Shown here one piece after another: positions 1 through 11,405 of a stretch of 64,000 bases of DNA. This DNA comes from Dreissena polymorpha. Its lineage: Eukaryota > Mollusca > Bivalvia > Myida > Dreissenidae. The position numbers and the translations under genes are program-made. The notes under the pieces are model-generated. The model was given only the letters and a program-made list of their open reading frames with translations. It was not told the DNA's origin and made no database searches. Numbering within the stretch: the stretch's first letter is position 1; each line of letters begins with the position of its first letter. The DNA is taken from contig NC_068363.1 in NCBI RefSeq assembly GCF_020536995.1, forward strand, positions 7,153,350 through 7,217,349. The letters run 5' to 3'.

Positions 1-787
1 GTGCCAACTGTTGTGTCTAATGCTGGATGTCCTGGTTCCTGCTAGCACGTAGACCGATATCGTCGGCGTAGTCCAGGTCATCTAGCAACGATGTCAGCGT
101 CCACTGTATTCCTTGCCTCCTTCCCTCTGTGGTGCGGCGCATGATCCAGTCAATTGCCATTGAAAAGAGGAGAGGCGAGAGGATACATCCTTGCTTCACT
201 CCAGTTTCCACCTTGAATGGTTCAGTGAGCTGGTTGTTGTGGACGACTCTGCACTCAAAGTTTTCGTACAGTGACCTGATGATGTTGACAAGTTTCTGAG
301 GGATGCCATAATGTCGCAGAATCTTCCAGAGGGAGTCTCGGTGTAGGCTGTCGAAGGCCTTCTCAAAGTCCACAAAAACCACGTAGAGGGATCCATTCCA
401 TTCATGGGACTGTTCAAGGATCTGCCTCAGAACAAAGATGTGGTCGATGCAGGACTTGCCTTTCCTGAAGCCTGCCTGTTCCTGGCGAAGGATACCGTCC
501 AATGCTGATGAGATGCGTTGGAGGATGATGCAGCTGAAGATCTTACTGGTGAGAGATTGTAAAGTGATGCCTCGCCAGTTGTTACAGTTCCCCAGGTCTT
601 CTTTCTTGGGCAGTTTGACGATGGTGCCGGTCTTCCATTCGCTTGGCGCTCTTCACTGTCCCAAATCTTTTGAAGAATCTGGCAAAGAAGCTGCGGTGTC
701 ACTGTGTCTTCTGCTTTCAGCATCTCAGGGCACACTCCATCGTCGCCGGGCGCCTTCCCATTCTTCAGTTTATGGATGTGGCCCTTT
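1..787 (-). mobile_element. LINE (non-LTR retrotransposon) reverse transcriptase fragment
   Basis: The minus strand encodes the middle of a non-LTR reverse transcriptase. An open frame of 161 codons (complement 17-502) holds EQAGFRKGKSCIDHI, motif A FVDFEKAFDS, motif B GVKQGCILSPLLF and the catalytic box YADDI. Upstream on that strand, in another frame (about 630-735), lies the typical preceding stretch GVCPEMLKAEDTVTP, so at least one frameshift separates the two parts. The element begins abruptly near 787, with no endonuclease domain in view, and runs off the left edge. The sequence resembles CR1/Jockey/I-type LINEs common in molluscs and other invertebrates; I cannot fix the clade. It is a dead, 5'-truncated copy as seen here. 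Confidence 0.9.
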
Positions 788-940
788 TTAATGATGGATC
801 ATTTTAAATGTTAGCAGATAGATATCGACATTTGCAATTGTTGTATTAAAACCGCACAAATAAATCAGGTGAAATGACTCAAAAAGCAAGAAAATGTAAA
901 AACAAGTTAGTGGATTAAAACTATATAAACACTGTACTTA

Positions 941-1870
941 TTGGAATGTTTTATTTTGAGCTCTGTTATATGCATATGTACAAAGACGAACAGTTTTTAT
1001 TATTATCGTAATCACATGTGTTATAAAACTAACTATATCAAATTATTCCAGAAATCAGCAGTTTTGTGTTTGATTTCGTATATTGTTCCTGAAATCTTAC
1101 TAAAAGTCGTCGTTCAAAAATGTTCATGTTTCAATTTAATCAGGAGACCCTTTTGTGTGTTTTTAATACAATAGTTAGACTACTATTTTGAAAATTATTT
1201 CAGTTGAGTAAAAATTCGAGGAACGAAATTCTGAAAAATGGACGACCATAACAGCTAAAATAGTTAATATTTAGTGTTTTTTAACCTACATAAACTGTAA
1301 CAAATAGTGGTTTTGACCTATATTAACACTGCGGTCATTTCATTGTTTGTTTAGAGTGATCTTATTTGCATTGTTTGTTAAGAGTGATCTTATATGCAAT
1401 TGTATATATGCGAACAATATTTGATTATTATAATGATCACATGTCTTATAAATCTAATTAAATCAAATTATTCCAGAAATCAGCAGTTTTGTGTATCCAC
1501 TCAAAATCACTAATATTTGTTGATAAAAAAGTCGTTGTTGGAATGAAACAAGGAGGCTTTATGTGTGTTTTTAAAAAAACTGATTAGACAAATATGTTGG
1601 AAATTGTTAACTTGGTAAAACAATTCGCAGAATGAAAATTTGAAAAATGGGCAAATTTACAAAAATAAAATGCGAAATTTGGTGGTTTTTAACATAAAAA
1701 AATACATGGATTTTTTTTTAACTGAATCATCAGAAAGGTTTCTGATACCTATTGAATACCCCAAAACTGAAACCCTGCGCAAATTCCCATGACTGAAAAT
1801 GTCTATTTATTTAATTATTCCAGAAATCAGAAGGAAAACTTTCGATTTTGAGTGATTTTACCCAAGCAAA
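941..1870. repeat. Diverged tandem duplicate of about 420 bp
   Basis: The stretch 960-1285 recurs at about 1385-1695. Shared anchors are TTATTCCAGAAATCAGCAG (near 1044 and 1468), then GTGTGTTTTTAA, then GAAAAATGG. A third partial hit (ATTATTCCAGAAATCAG) lies near 1815. Nothing coding is visible. The copies differ by many substitutions and small indels, so the duplication is old. The remainder of 788-2250 is AT-rich DNA without recognisable genes. Confidence 0.6.
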
Positions 1871-2254
1871 TCATAGATATGCAAGGCTGTGACACTTCAG
1901 AAATGGGTTTTCTGGAAGGATATAAAATTCTCTTTTCAAGTATACACACAAATTCTTGGCCTCAATACTTGCAATAAACACCAGTGGGCTCTCGGACCAT
2001 GAGAATCTGCTTTATGGATTTATTTATTAATAAATTAAATGCATATTTGCCAAAAAAGCATAATTTCCCTCCAAACAAATGACATTTTGACCTTACAAAA
2101 AGTACAAAATTAACAAAATACTTATAAAAAAATGTTTTTCTTCCAAAGATTTTTGATTATCAGCATCATTAGTAATAAAGTATTTTAATATTTAATTTGA
2201 TTTGTAAAAGATCGCAACAAGAAATCAGCAAATCAATATTTTCTCCTTGTTTTG

Positions 2255-2945
2255 ATAGGTTGGCGGCCATTTGAAAACGGCGGCCATTTTGAAAAATATG
2301 AATTGGGTCCATAGCCTATTTTGTCTTAAATACTTTAAACTACCAATTAGCAAAGTGTGTTGCTTTTATCAAAAAATGAACAATTCCACTGAATACAAGA
2401 ACCATATGTGGTGGAGGATGTGACCGCGGTTAGATTTTAAGGCAGCTTAAAGGTCTTAAAGTGTGAACTCCTTGAATACAGTTATTTCTTTATTTAAGGA
2501 CACAATATGTTGAGAATATTATACAAATGAAGGTATCTGTAAATACAAAAAAGGAAAACACTTGCTTACATAACATACGTTCAGTGAGTATTGAAATTAT
2601 AGATTTGAGTAGGAAAATCCTAATTTTGGTACTTTAGGCGGCCATTTTGAAAGCCATTCTGACTTATATGCAATATTTAATTCATTGTTTGCATGTAGAA
2701 ACATATTTTAATTAATTAATAACATAAAACAGCTAATTTCAATGCCAAAAACATAATATTTGTATCAAATATGGCAGTAACATGTAATTTCCTAAATTTT
2801 GGCGGCCATCATGGTGGCCATCTTGAAAATGGCGGCCATCTTGAAAATTGGAGATGGGTCAATAGCTAAAATTGAATTAAATACTTAAATCTACAATTGT
2901 GCCAAGTTTGTTGCTTTTATCAAAAAGTGAACAATGATTTCACCA
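2255..2945. repeat. Duplicated GGCGGCCAT-containing repeat
   Basis: GGCGGCCATTTTGAAA-type blocks occur at about 2263-2300 and 2635-2650, and again at 2800-2850. After each main block comes a matching tail: a GGGTC(C/A)ATAGC segment, then AAATACTT, then GTTGCTTTTATCAAAAA(G/A)TGAACAAT (2340-2390 and 2895-2935). These are two diverged copies of one unit about 560 bp apart. No coding sequence is visible. Confidence 0.6.
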
Positions 2946-2964
2946 TATGACCCCACTATTTATA

Positions 2965-3075
2965 GTGGACAAGGTAGCTGCTGACAAGACTACTCGATTG
3001 CGCAGTCTGGTCTGCATCTAAGCTGGCTGCATGTGGCATAATACCCATTTTACATGACGCGTCGCAGCGAAAATA
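2965..3075. repeat. Interspersed repeat, family of GTGGCATAATACCCATTTT
   Basis: A sequence running from GCGCAGTCTGGTCTGCATC to GTGGCATAATACCCATTTT and a terminal ACGCG matches the stretch at 32735-32880 (CGCAGGCTGAGCTGGAGC, ATATGGCATAAGACCCATTTT, CAACGCGGCTC). I recall it as a short interspersed repeat of bivalve genomes. Confidence 0.55.
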
Positions 3076-3164
3076 ATAAGTACTAGTATGTTCGTAAGGC
3101 TGCTGTTCACTTTGAACGTCTGTTAATAGGGCACCGTTATAAGTAGATATGCAACTAAAGTAAA

Positions 3165-3317
3165 ATGGCGACAACACCCCAGAATGCGGTTGAATTATTC
3201 CTTATCCACATGGTGCTTACATCTCCCCTGTGTTTTCAGAGTAATTGGTTCCGGGAGAGCGACACCTACGGGTCTTACATCAACAAGGGGCCGAGGGAGC
3301 AGCATGTCGGATCCACG
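3165..3317 (+). CDS. Orphan exon candidate (internal exon 3240-3317, or first exon from 3165)
   Basis: A clean acceptor (CCCCTGTGTTTTCAG, ending 3239) and a clean donor (G|GTATGT at 3318) bound 78 bases. In phase 0 this reads 26 codons with a coding-like composition, starting SNWFRESDTYGSYINKG and ending HVGST. The same frame is open back to an ATG at 3165 with good context (AAAATGG), so it could instead be a first exon of 51 codons. The polar, Gly/Arg-rich character and 0-0 phase resemble the small N-terminal exons of gene B. I find no partner exons; the next exon downstream (gene A exon 1) has its own ATG and an in-frame stop at 5712. It may be an alternative 5' exon, part of a neighbouring gene to the left, or a relic. 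Confidence 0.4.
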
Positions 3318-3439
3318 GTATGTTTGATTCAAACCGAGCTCTTTGACTTTTTATTTCAATCATATCACTTTTTCCTGATGTATCAGTTCTAAGTGCACAT
3401 ATGCTGCCTTATAACTTCCTTACTTGAATAAGTGTTTGG

Positions 3440-3600
3440 GAGAAAATGGCCATATACAGGATTCCATTATCAACCCCTTAACAAGTTAAGTTATGTGTCA
3501 GTGCTTGGGATCGAACCCGCGATCCACGGATTTGTAGGCCCGCGCTATACGAGCTGACCTTGCTGTCATTTTATCCGCGGTATAAGTCCCTATGTGTCTG
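3440..3600 (-). repeat. tRNA-derived SINE-like remnant
   Basis: On the minus strand GGTCAGCTCGTATAGCGCG (box A-like) is followed about 30 bases later by GGGTTCGATCCC (a good box B). No tRNA cloverleaf forms, so this is a tRNA-related pseudogene or SINE head and not a functional tRNA. Confidence 0.5.
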
Positions 3601-4045
3601 TATATGCCTGCATGTTTCGGTATATATCTGTGTGTGGGTATGCGTGTTGTTTAAATTTGGTCTGGGAGTGTGGGATGTGGGTGTGTGTGTCAGTTAGTGT
3701 GAGTGTGTGATGTTTATTGGTATTATAATTTAAGTGTGAGTCTGTGGGCTATGTGGTAATGTGAGGAAGTGTTAGTTCGCATGATTTTGTGGTACTTGTT
3801 TTGAGTGTGTTGGTTATGTGGGGATGAGTTAGTTGATGTGATTTGTGCGTAGCTGTGATACTTGGTGTACATCTGCTGGATATGCGTGAGTGTACTACAT
3901 GGTTGGAGTGTGTGGTACGCGCATGAGAGATCGACATATACGTGCCCAAAATCAACATGGGACAAATGAAAAAGCATGTCCATTTCGGGTAAGTGTGTTT
4001 ATGTATGTATGTGTATGCGAGAAGGTGGTGTGGTAGGCGTAGTAT
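3600..4045. repeat. Degenerate GT-rich low-complexity tract
   Basis: Imperfect GTGTGT / GTGAGTGTG runs make up a simple-sequence tract. The minus-strand open frames over it (3723-3983) are His/Thr-rich products of this bias. Confidence 0.7.
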
Positions 4046-5753
4046 ATGTGGATTCTTAATGCAATTTTTGATTCGACTGTCTTCCCTCCAAATGTGCTAT
4101 TCTTACATTTATGCTTCGCTTTTATTAAACTGTATGTCCGAGTAGAATAAATTGGCGCATTTGAACAAGAAAAAGCGTTTATTTTTCGAACATGTAATCA
4201 CACCATTTTCTGCAAGCTATCGTACTTATGGTTTACTTACAAGTGTACAATAATCTACAAATATCTTATTTGGATTTCGAATGTGACAGCGTATATGGAA
4301 AAATAAACTAGTATTTCGTTCTTTTTGGCAAGTTTTGTTATTCTATTCTGATTCATACTAGTATTCACTTTGTCCCGCTAAGCCTATACAACGAAGAAAA
4401 TCTGGATTTGCTTCAATCAAATGTGTCAAATTATGACCATTATTTCAAATGACGTATTGTTGAAATAATGCCTTAAATCTCTGTGTATAAAACGCACAGC
4501 TCTCTTATTTCCGACAGGGTATACGATGAAACATATAAGCAAATAGATGTTACTACAAACTGTTCATATATGTTTTATATCACGACTTTAAGTGTTCGAA
4601 ATCTTACCGGAATTATCACGACATGCATGTGTTTTACACGTGAGGACAACAGTTAAGTCAATTCGTAAAGGTCCACGTTTTTGCAAAGTGTATTGACATT
4701 TTGCAGTGAAATTTTTATGAAAGTGCTTCGTTGCTTGAACGTCATCTAAAAAGAAAACAACAACATTCTGTTCGATTTGTGTTTAGATTCAATCAAATGC
4801 CATCGTATTAAGGGCGAATGTATTTAATATAATTGTTGATATTAAGAAAAAAAACTGTCAACATCTGTTGCGTTATTTCCTCATTTTAAAACGCTTCATT
4901 TGCTTTTATCAAAGAGATAAATATTCGGAAACCATTCGCGTTGCTATTTCTTTCAGTTTTTAATTTCAAGTTGTCAATAGTTCCATTTAAACAGGGGTTT
5001 AAGTTATTTTACTACATTAATCCTCTGGCAAATTATCTCATCAGAAATGAAACATCTCGCTGGATAGACATTCAAACAGATAACTTCAAACTTGGAACGC
5101 GGGTCAAAGAACAGTAAATTATTTGACGGAATCGACATATTTGAGATGGTATACTTCTAACTTAGATCGATATCAGTGAGCTGCGTTTTCCATTTCATGC
5201 GTGATCATAAATGTAAAACTTGTTTATTTGGTTCACATTGGATACAGCTGTTAAAAGCAAATAATATCGTATTAAGTCGTAACTGATTCTTATTTTTAAT
5301 AGTTGTTGGGATATTTTTTATCGTCATCTTCAAACAATAACATACCATTATATAATATATACTGTGATTTAAAGGTTAGAAAACGACCTGAGTGTTTTCA
5401 AAAACACAAATGGTTCGTTTATCTATTAAAAATCATCGAGTGATTGAATGATAATTGAGTGATCGATTTAAATCACCAATAAAAATCAATAACTTAAGAG
5501 CATCTTTCAAGTTGGCTTAGTAAATATCATTCGAACCTGTTATTCGTAACGATTTGTATTCTATAATATAATTAAAAGGCCCATCGCAGCTAATTCGCGT
5601 ATTTGAACTATTTTCTTAAGTAACTATTCGCCTTTTTAGTTCGAGTACCTCGGTGCGTTTTTAGCGAAATTTTTGTCTGAAGTATTTACTTAAATAATGA
5701 ACAACGGCTTCTGAAAGGAAATCGGAGTGATCTATTCGTGCCGCATGTTAACT
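4046..5753. other. Noncoding DNA upstream of gene A
   Basis: About 1.7 kb of AT-rich sequence with no coding exon or repeat family that I recognise. It should hold the promoter and 5' UTR of gene A, but no TATA box or initiator stands out. An in-frame stop (TGA, 5712-5714) precedes the start codon. Confidence 0.5.
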
Positions 5754-6527
5754 ATGGAGAGTTCCCAAGCAGTGAAAAGGCAAGCGAGACTATCGGCAGT
5801 AGGCCGCGAGCTGGCGAATGTGAATAACCGTATAGACTCCGTGAATACGAAGGTGGACTTGGTGACACGAGGTTTGAGCCCCGTGCCGAACAAGATGAGT
5901 AATTTGGAACAGGAAGTGGGTCAGAGAGGCCGGAAGTTGGAGGAGCTCGAGGAGCGAAACAAGCTACACTCTGCGAAGCTGAAGTTGCTTCAGAATGAGA
6001 TTAAGTACGAGAAGATGCGAGCCGATATGTTGATGGATTATGCGAAGATAAAACGCGACGCTCAAGGGAATGGAGATATATATCACACGAACGGCGGGCA
6101 ATTCTACGGAGAGGGTGATGTTCGCGGTCAAGTACCGGTAGCTGACGCATATGAAGACCGGATGGGCGGACCGCCTGGTAGCCCACGACGGAGTCACGCA
6201 GGGACGCCGCGTGTAGAGGCCGCGCCGCCAAAAAGTCCTCCAAAACCCGTGGCGCAGACGCCGCGACACCCGAAATACCAGTCAGACATGGGTCCGTACA
6301 TCCGTATCGGGGACGCCGATACGTGGAGGTATCAGGATAACAAGGCCGATAACACAAATCAGGATATCGTGAATAAGCAGAATATAAACGACCGGATGTT
6401 GGATTTTGAGGAGCTACAGAAGGAGCGCCGGCGACATATTTATGGCTTCCACGACTCCACCGCTATTAACCCGCAGCTCTGGGAGGAGAAACCGAAACAT
6501 CGGAAGTACCCTTGGTTCGATCACGAG
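5754..6527 (+). CDS. Gene A exon 1: coiled coil and proline-rich linker
   Basis: This exon carries 258 codons and ends in phase 0 at CACGAG|GTAAAT. Heptad-like spacing of Leu/Val/Met runs through VNNRIDSVNTKVDLV, MSNLEQEVGQRGRKLEEL and AKLKLLQNEIKYEKM. The linker has PPGSPRR and PPKSPPKPV motifs. Gene B has no counterpart to this exon; its N-terminus is built from unrelated small exons, so the two paralogues share only the C-terminal module. Confidence 0.8.
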
Positions 6528-9500
6528 GTAAATTTATGTATTATGTGACAAGTGGTAGTTGGGACCATTTGTAACTGGATCTTTTTCTTATGAAGATGAT
6601 TTTGTTATAGAATGTGCGTTGATGACAGTATGAACGTGTGAACAGGTTGAGACGAAATCATAGAGTTAGTCAAAATCAGCATTCGGCTAAAAAGTTTTTG
6701 ATTCTTTTATTTAAGTCGGTCCGGTAATTCTTTGTTACTGGGGCAGTATAGTCGCATATTGTTACACATTGAAACTTGACCACAATGGCTGCGTTACATA
6801 CAGAGAGTGTTTATTAGCCATTTTTGTAATATTGAAACATAAATTGACGCCTAACATTATTCATACAAGATGCAAAGCGTTGAAACTCAGAATTAACTCA
6901 GTAAAATAACCACTTGCTCGCTTAATAAAATGTTATTCTAATATGGTTCTTTAAACATTCCCATATTTATCATTCTTGGGTTCGTTCTCTTCACTTTATT
7001 GACATGTTTGGTTGACAACAAGATCTGTAAGTACGCCATTATCGCGATCTTTACTAAACACTTTAGACATCTTGAAAACCTTATCGATTTCTTTCAAGAT
7101 TCAAATTCGCGTTCTCAAAAGATTATTTATTATATCAAATCAATAATCAATCATTATGAAAGAGGATGGAGCATATTTCAACTGAAGTGAACATCATATC
7201 GCCCCCAGTGCGTTAAACATAGCCGGTGAATGCCTATTGAAGATCCTTTCAAACTGGAAATAAATCCTGAGTTCGCGATCTGTACATTTGATTGTATGCA
7301 CAAATAAAGATAACGTCAACACCTTTTACATTTTTTATTCGTTCATCCGGTCATATTTTGTGTTTAAGACGAATTAAAGTGATGACAATAATCTAGACAT
7401 ACTTTATGAATTTAGAGGAAATCCGTATTAAGAAGCAATCAGAATAGGGAAACGAGGTTCCAGTAATCGTTTTCCGTATTATTTTAATATGCATTTATAT
7501 GAATTTGAACAGTATTTGTCGCGATATTCATTGCGCCTCGACTACAATAGATCTTAAAATGGTATTAAAGTTGATTTTAAACCAAATAATTCTTGAACAA
7601 AAAATTACTTGTCCTATTCCAACCACACCACAAAATAGTTGCTTCATCGCTAAATTGAGTCACATCTATGATGTAAGTTACATACATTAACCTCTTCTCC
7701 TTCATTAACCTCTTCTCCATGTACATGACGTTTCGTAATTCAAATAAGACCAATGTTCGATATACAAAAAAACAACAACAATAAAATGTTGCAAAGACTG
7801 AATATAATATATCATTGATCACTGTTCTCTCATATTTGATCGGTGTTTACCGGGAATGTAGTCAACAATCGCCGTGACACAAGGTGAGAATGTTCATTTG
7901 TTTTGAGAGAGCTGCTTTGTACATCTCGCTTACAAGACTGGACTGATATTATTATATGTGTCGCGTTTTGAGAAAACTGGGCTTAATGCATGTGTGTAAC
8001 GTGTCGTCCCAGATTAGCCTGTGCAGTCCGCACAGGCTAATCAGGGACGACACTTTCCGCCAAAACTTGATTTTCGGTAAGGAGGAACTTCCTTGAAACT
8101 TACCATAAAAGCGGAACGTGTCGTCCCTGATTAGCCTGTGCGGACTGCACAAGCTAATCTGGGACGACACTTTACGCACATGCATTGAGTCCAGTTTTCT
8201 CAGAACGCGACTCATATTTATGTGCCGCCACAATAACAAGTAAGCCCGCCCATAGGTCGACTCAATTAATTCAGTGACATGCTAACTTATTAAATCAAAA
8301 CGTCAAACGACAACAACAAGCGGTGCGAGCTGGTCCTTGTCTTTTATTTTTTCCGAGACCGATCTCGCAGTTTTATACTTGAAACTACCGGAAGCTATTG
8401 CATCTACGGCACATGGTCTTTTACTTTGAAATTTAAACTCGCACACTATGTATGGCCTTTGATAGTTAAAGCTGTATATTAACTAATTATCATGGGAAAA
8501 TGTTTGCCGTCTTCTTTTTTTTTAAATTTTTGTTAGCTTGTTACGTTTAAGGTAAGAAAACGTAAATGGTTTGGTTAATACTCTGTTAGACTTGCGCATC
8601 TTCAGCCGACTTTAACTTTACCCCCCCCCCCCCCCCCCCCTCCCCAGCAGTATGCAGCAAAGGCACACGGGCCAATTTTCCTCACAAGACCCATTTATAA
8701 TCTTGAGTGGAGAGGCAGAATCGTGGAATCGTCTATCGTCTCAGCAATAGCCAGTATTTAGCTCGGGATTCGAACCAGGGATCCTCCGATTCCTAGACCG
8801 GCTTATTACCAATAGAACACTGTTTTGCGTACATTACAGACGCTGCCGTACCCAGGCGGATTTATGTTCATCCGGTTTGATGACGCTGGCTACGACATGA
8901 TGAACAACGCGCTCAAGATGCAACAGTCCATATGCAGACACGCGGGGGGTTATCTGATCGGCATTGCAAGGAAGGAGAAGGTAAAGTGAATGAAACAGCA
9001 AAATATGGCAGAATTGTGTGCTTAATATTGATTGCGCCCATAGGTTAACAAGTGTCTTCTATTATCACAGTGACAGATAACGTCACATCAAAGTCACATA
9101 ATAATATAAATATAAATATAACAAATACGATTCTCATGAACGGGAACGAAAACACCAAAATTACAACCACATTAATATCGTTATATGGAAATTGTTGATA
9201 GTTTCCCAAATTATGATTTAAAAACTCATATATTAAAATGTTAACACTTTGTTTAAAGACACGAAATGAATCTCTGGACTAAGAAAAATAATAAAATTAT
9301 TAGTAATTTAATTAATAATCCTCATGGGAAATATGGACCTTTAAGATTTGTTCATTTAAAAAGGCACACTGCATCTTATTAATGTTTGTTTTGACCACGG
9401 TGTTTTCAACGTTGTGAATAAAATTTATTAATGGATCGTGTAGCTTTTAAAACGTGAACTATGTTTATAAAACACAAAACAATAAATCCACGATAATCAC

Positions 9501-10753
9501 GTTTTTCTGTTCTAACGCATTTCTACACTCTTTAACAGATCTACGTCTACGAGATCGCTCAACAAAACAAGCAGCAAAACTGGTCCCTGGCGCGTAACCA
9601 GCCTCATCGCCAGGCGCGCGCCACAGAGAACGCAGTTGCCGCCTTCTGGTTCACGAAGCGCGAGGCGGCGGAGTCGTACTTCGAGAACGGGTACCGGAAC
9701 CGCCTCCGTGAGCCCTGCTTCCCGACGCCGAACGGATACGAGGCGTATTACGTGCCCCTGCTGAGCGCGCCACCTATGCGTAAGTAAAAAAAAATTACCT
9801 ATTTGTAACGTTTGACAAACATTTTTCTAATGTGACACACTGTACAAGCAATTAGTGACGAATTGGAGAAAATATTGAGGAACCAAATAATATGTTTAAA
9901 AACGGCGGCATCATTGTAACAATCATATAAATACACGCAAGACAGATTGACGTAAATCGTTCTCCAAAAATAATTTATTCGTGAAGCAAACGCAGCTAGT
10001 TGTTATTTTGGAGATCCTTTTTCCCATTATATCTGAGTATTTTATAAATTATAATTATACACATATTTATATTTTAATAAACTGAGATCCACACTTTCAT
10101 TTAAAATGAGCATAAATTACATCACATCCGGCTGTTACAAGGTCCTGCCAACACGTTTCTGTTCATCGAGTTCCTCATGCATCCGTCAAAACACGCGGAA
10201 TACCAAGAGCGACTGACGCAGTTCGAGGCGGAAATGCGCGACGACATGCAGCGCCTGGTGCCCGAATGTCGACCAATGGTGGTGTCCTCGCAGACTGGAA
10301 GAGTGATCTTCAAGCCGGGACTGTTTGTCAGCCCGTACAGCAAGCTGTTCATCAGCCGGTTTGAGTCTCAGAGAGATGTCGATGAAATCCTAAGAATAGG
10401 TCTGTTTACAGTAACGTATCTGGTTTTTGTTTTCCGAGATTATAATTTTATATTCAATTTAATAATATTCTTGAATAAGGTGTAGCCACTGTAGTATTTT
10501 ATTTTCCGTGACGGTATAGATTGTTTTTAATTACATTCAGTGATACTTTTGCTTTGGTTGCATCAATTCGATGCTTAAGAACTCGGTCAACACGGGGTAG
10601 TTCAGTGCTTGAAAATAGATTGCCACTCGTTACAGGCCTACTATTCTTAACGACTTTTATCCTTGCACAGGTATGATCGAAGGTCTACGGCGGAAGTGGA
10701 ACCTTCCCAGCGAAATGAATGTCTTCTCAATGACTGTCGAGGACGCCTTCTGA
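5754..10753 (+). CDS. Gene A: coiled-coil protein with two dimeric alpha/beta-barrel (DUF1330-like) domains
   Basis: Five coding exons: 5754-6527, 8840-8980, 9539-9779, 10142-10399 and 10671-10753, with intron phases 0, 0, 1, 1. All introns are GT-AG and the joined frame is open for 498 codons to TGA at 10751. I prefer the ATG at 5754 (ACTATGG, strong context) over the ATG at 5745 (weak). Exon 1 encodes a coiled coil (about residues 10-103), a Pro/Ser-rich linker (about 139-171) and a charged stretch. Exons 2-5 encode two beta-alpha-beta modules: GGFMFIRFD, helix, GGYLIGIA, AVAAFWF, helix REAAESYFEN, YEAYYVPL; then TFLFIEF, helix, PMVVSSQTGRVIF, KLFISRFE, helix, MNVFSMTVED. The AVAAFWF-helix-YYVPL pattern is typical of DUF1330/Dabb proteins; the family call is inference. 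No signal peptide or membrane segment is seen, so a cytoplasmic protein is likely. Function unknown. Confidence 0.85.
7957..8217. mobile_element. GTCGTCCC MITE, near-complete copy (gene A intron 1)
   Basis: Ends are GTCGCGTTTTGAGAAAACTG and its inverse CAGTTTTCTCAGAACGCGAC. Inside are paired hairpins of GTCGTCCC(A)GATTAGCCTG / CAGGCTAATC(A)GGGACGAC. This is the commonest element in the window; the small size and lack of an open frame mark it as a non-autonomous DNA element. This copy is well preserved, so fairly young. Confidence 0.85.
8618..8641. repeat. Poly-C tract
   Basis: A run of about 20 C residues lies in gene A intron 1, directly beside the tRNA-derived repeat at 8642-8825. Runs like this are prone to length error in sequencing. 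Confidence 0.8.
8642..8825 (-). mobile_element. tRNA-derived SINE fragment in gene A intron 1
   Basis: The minus strand carries GGTTCGAATCCCGAGC (box B) after a weak box A region, followed by a non-tRNA body. It ends about 15 bases upstream of the exon 2 acceptor at 8839, so it sits where the polypyrimidine tract and branch point are expected. Confidence 0.5.
8840..9779 (+). CDS. Gene A exons 2-3: first alpha/beta domain
   Basis: Exon 2 (8840-8980, 47 codons) starts LPYPGGFMFIRFD and ends GIARKEK, phase 0 at both ends. Exon 3 (9539-9779) runs from IYVYEIAQQN to LLSAPPM and ends in phase 1. Together they form one strand-helix-strand-strand-helix-strand unit. The two matching exon groups of gene B (58911-59045; 61645-61811 plus 62962-63047) start with PHPGW and end with NSSVDT, with the same outer phases. 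Exon 3 is distinctly GC-richer than the flanking introns. Confidence 0.85.
10142..10753 (+). CDS. Gene A exons 4-5: second alpha/beta domain and C-terminus
   Basis: Exon 4 (10142-10399) opens with a split Arg codon and PANTFLFIEFLMHPSKHAEY, then a long helix and FKPGLFVSPYSKLFISRFE. Exon 5 (10671-10753) adds the last helix and strand and ends TVEDAF-stop. The first half matches gene B exon 15 (KTLVLTEYPRISHPEYF); gene B has an extra intron just after the PYVVK equivalent of PMVVSSQTG. Confidence 0.85.
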
Positions 10754-11170
10754 CCCCTTTAAGGGGCCACTACCCAAGGGATATTGATTTCTAGAGCAAT
10801 ACACCCAGCTCGTAGCCAACCACGCCGATCACCGCGAACTTTAGCTTAGCGTTGAAAGGAAATAGTCGCAAACTGTGATATATCAGTTGAACATTTACGA
10901 CCCTTTATAACGGGGCAGTTTCACACGGATTGGCTTTAATGAAATACATGATATTTGCGTCTGTTCAAACTGATGTAAGGCCGTTAATTATCAATATTTC
11001 GAAAGCTTATTGCTGAATATAAATCAAAAGATATGTATTCGTCTAACAAAAAGTCTTTTGGTAGCAAAATGTTTTTACATATTTGTCAAATTGTTGAATA
11101 GAGCGTGTGTAAAACTGTTCCGCTATACTATTTAGTGTCGTCAGTATAGTAAGCATTTAGTCCTTCATCA
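10754..11170. other. Region 3' of gene A
   Basis: Likely 3' UTR and flank of gene A. No canonical AATAAA lies in the first 300 bases after the stop; AT-rich ATATAAA-like sites near 11020 are possible. No other feature is seen. Confidence 0.4.
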
Positions 11171-11174
11171 TACA

Positions 11175-11405
11175 CACATGAGCCTCGTTCTGGGAAATCT
11201 AGGCTTAATGCATGTCCGTGAATGTCATCACAGATAAAGCAAACGCTTATGAGAGACGACACTTTTTGCTTTATATGGTATTTTACTTTATAATGGCGTA
11301 TCTGTTCACTTAAAATTGCGGTCGAAGCGGAAAGTGTACTGCACATGCTTATCTGGTATGGCACAATACGAAGACGCATTAGCCCATTTTTTCCCAGAAC
11401 TTGGC
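11175..11405. mobile_element. GTCGTCCC MITE, degenerate copy
   Basis: It begins GAGCCTCGTTCTGGGAAA and GGCTTAATGCATG and ends TTTTTTCCCAGAAC, with the internal hairpins heavily mutated (AGAGACGACACTTTTTGC survives). An old copy of the family. Confidence 0.65.

Noticed and set aside
3485-3572. Possible functional tRNA on the minus strand
   Set aside because: Boxes A and B are present but no acceptor or anticodon stem forms; treated as a SINE-like remnant.
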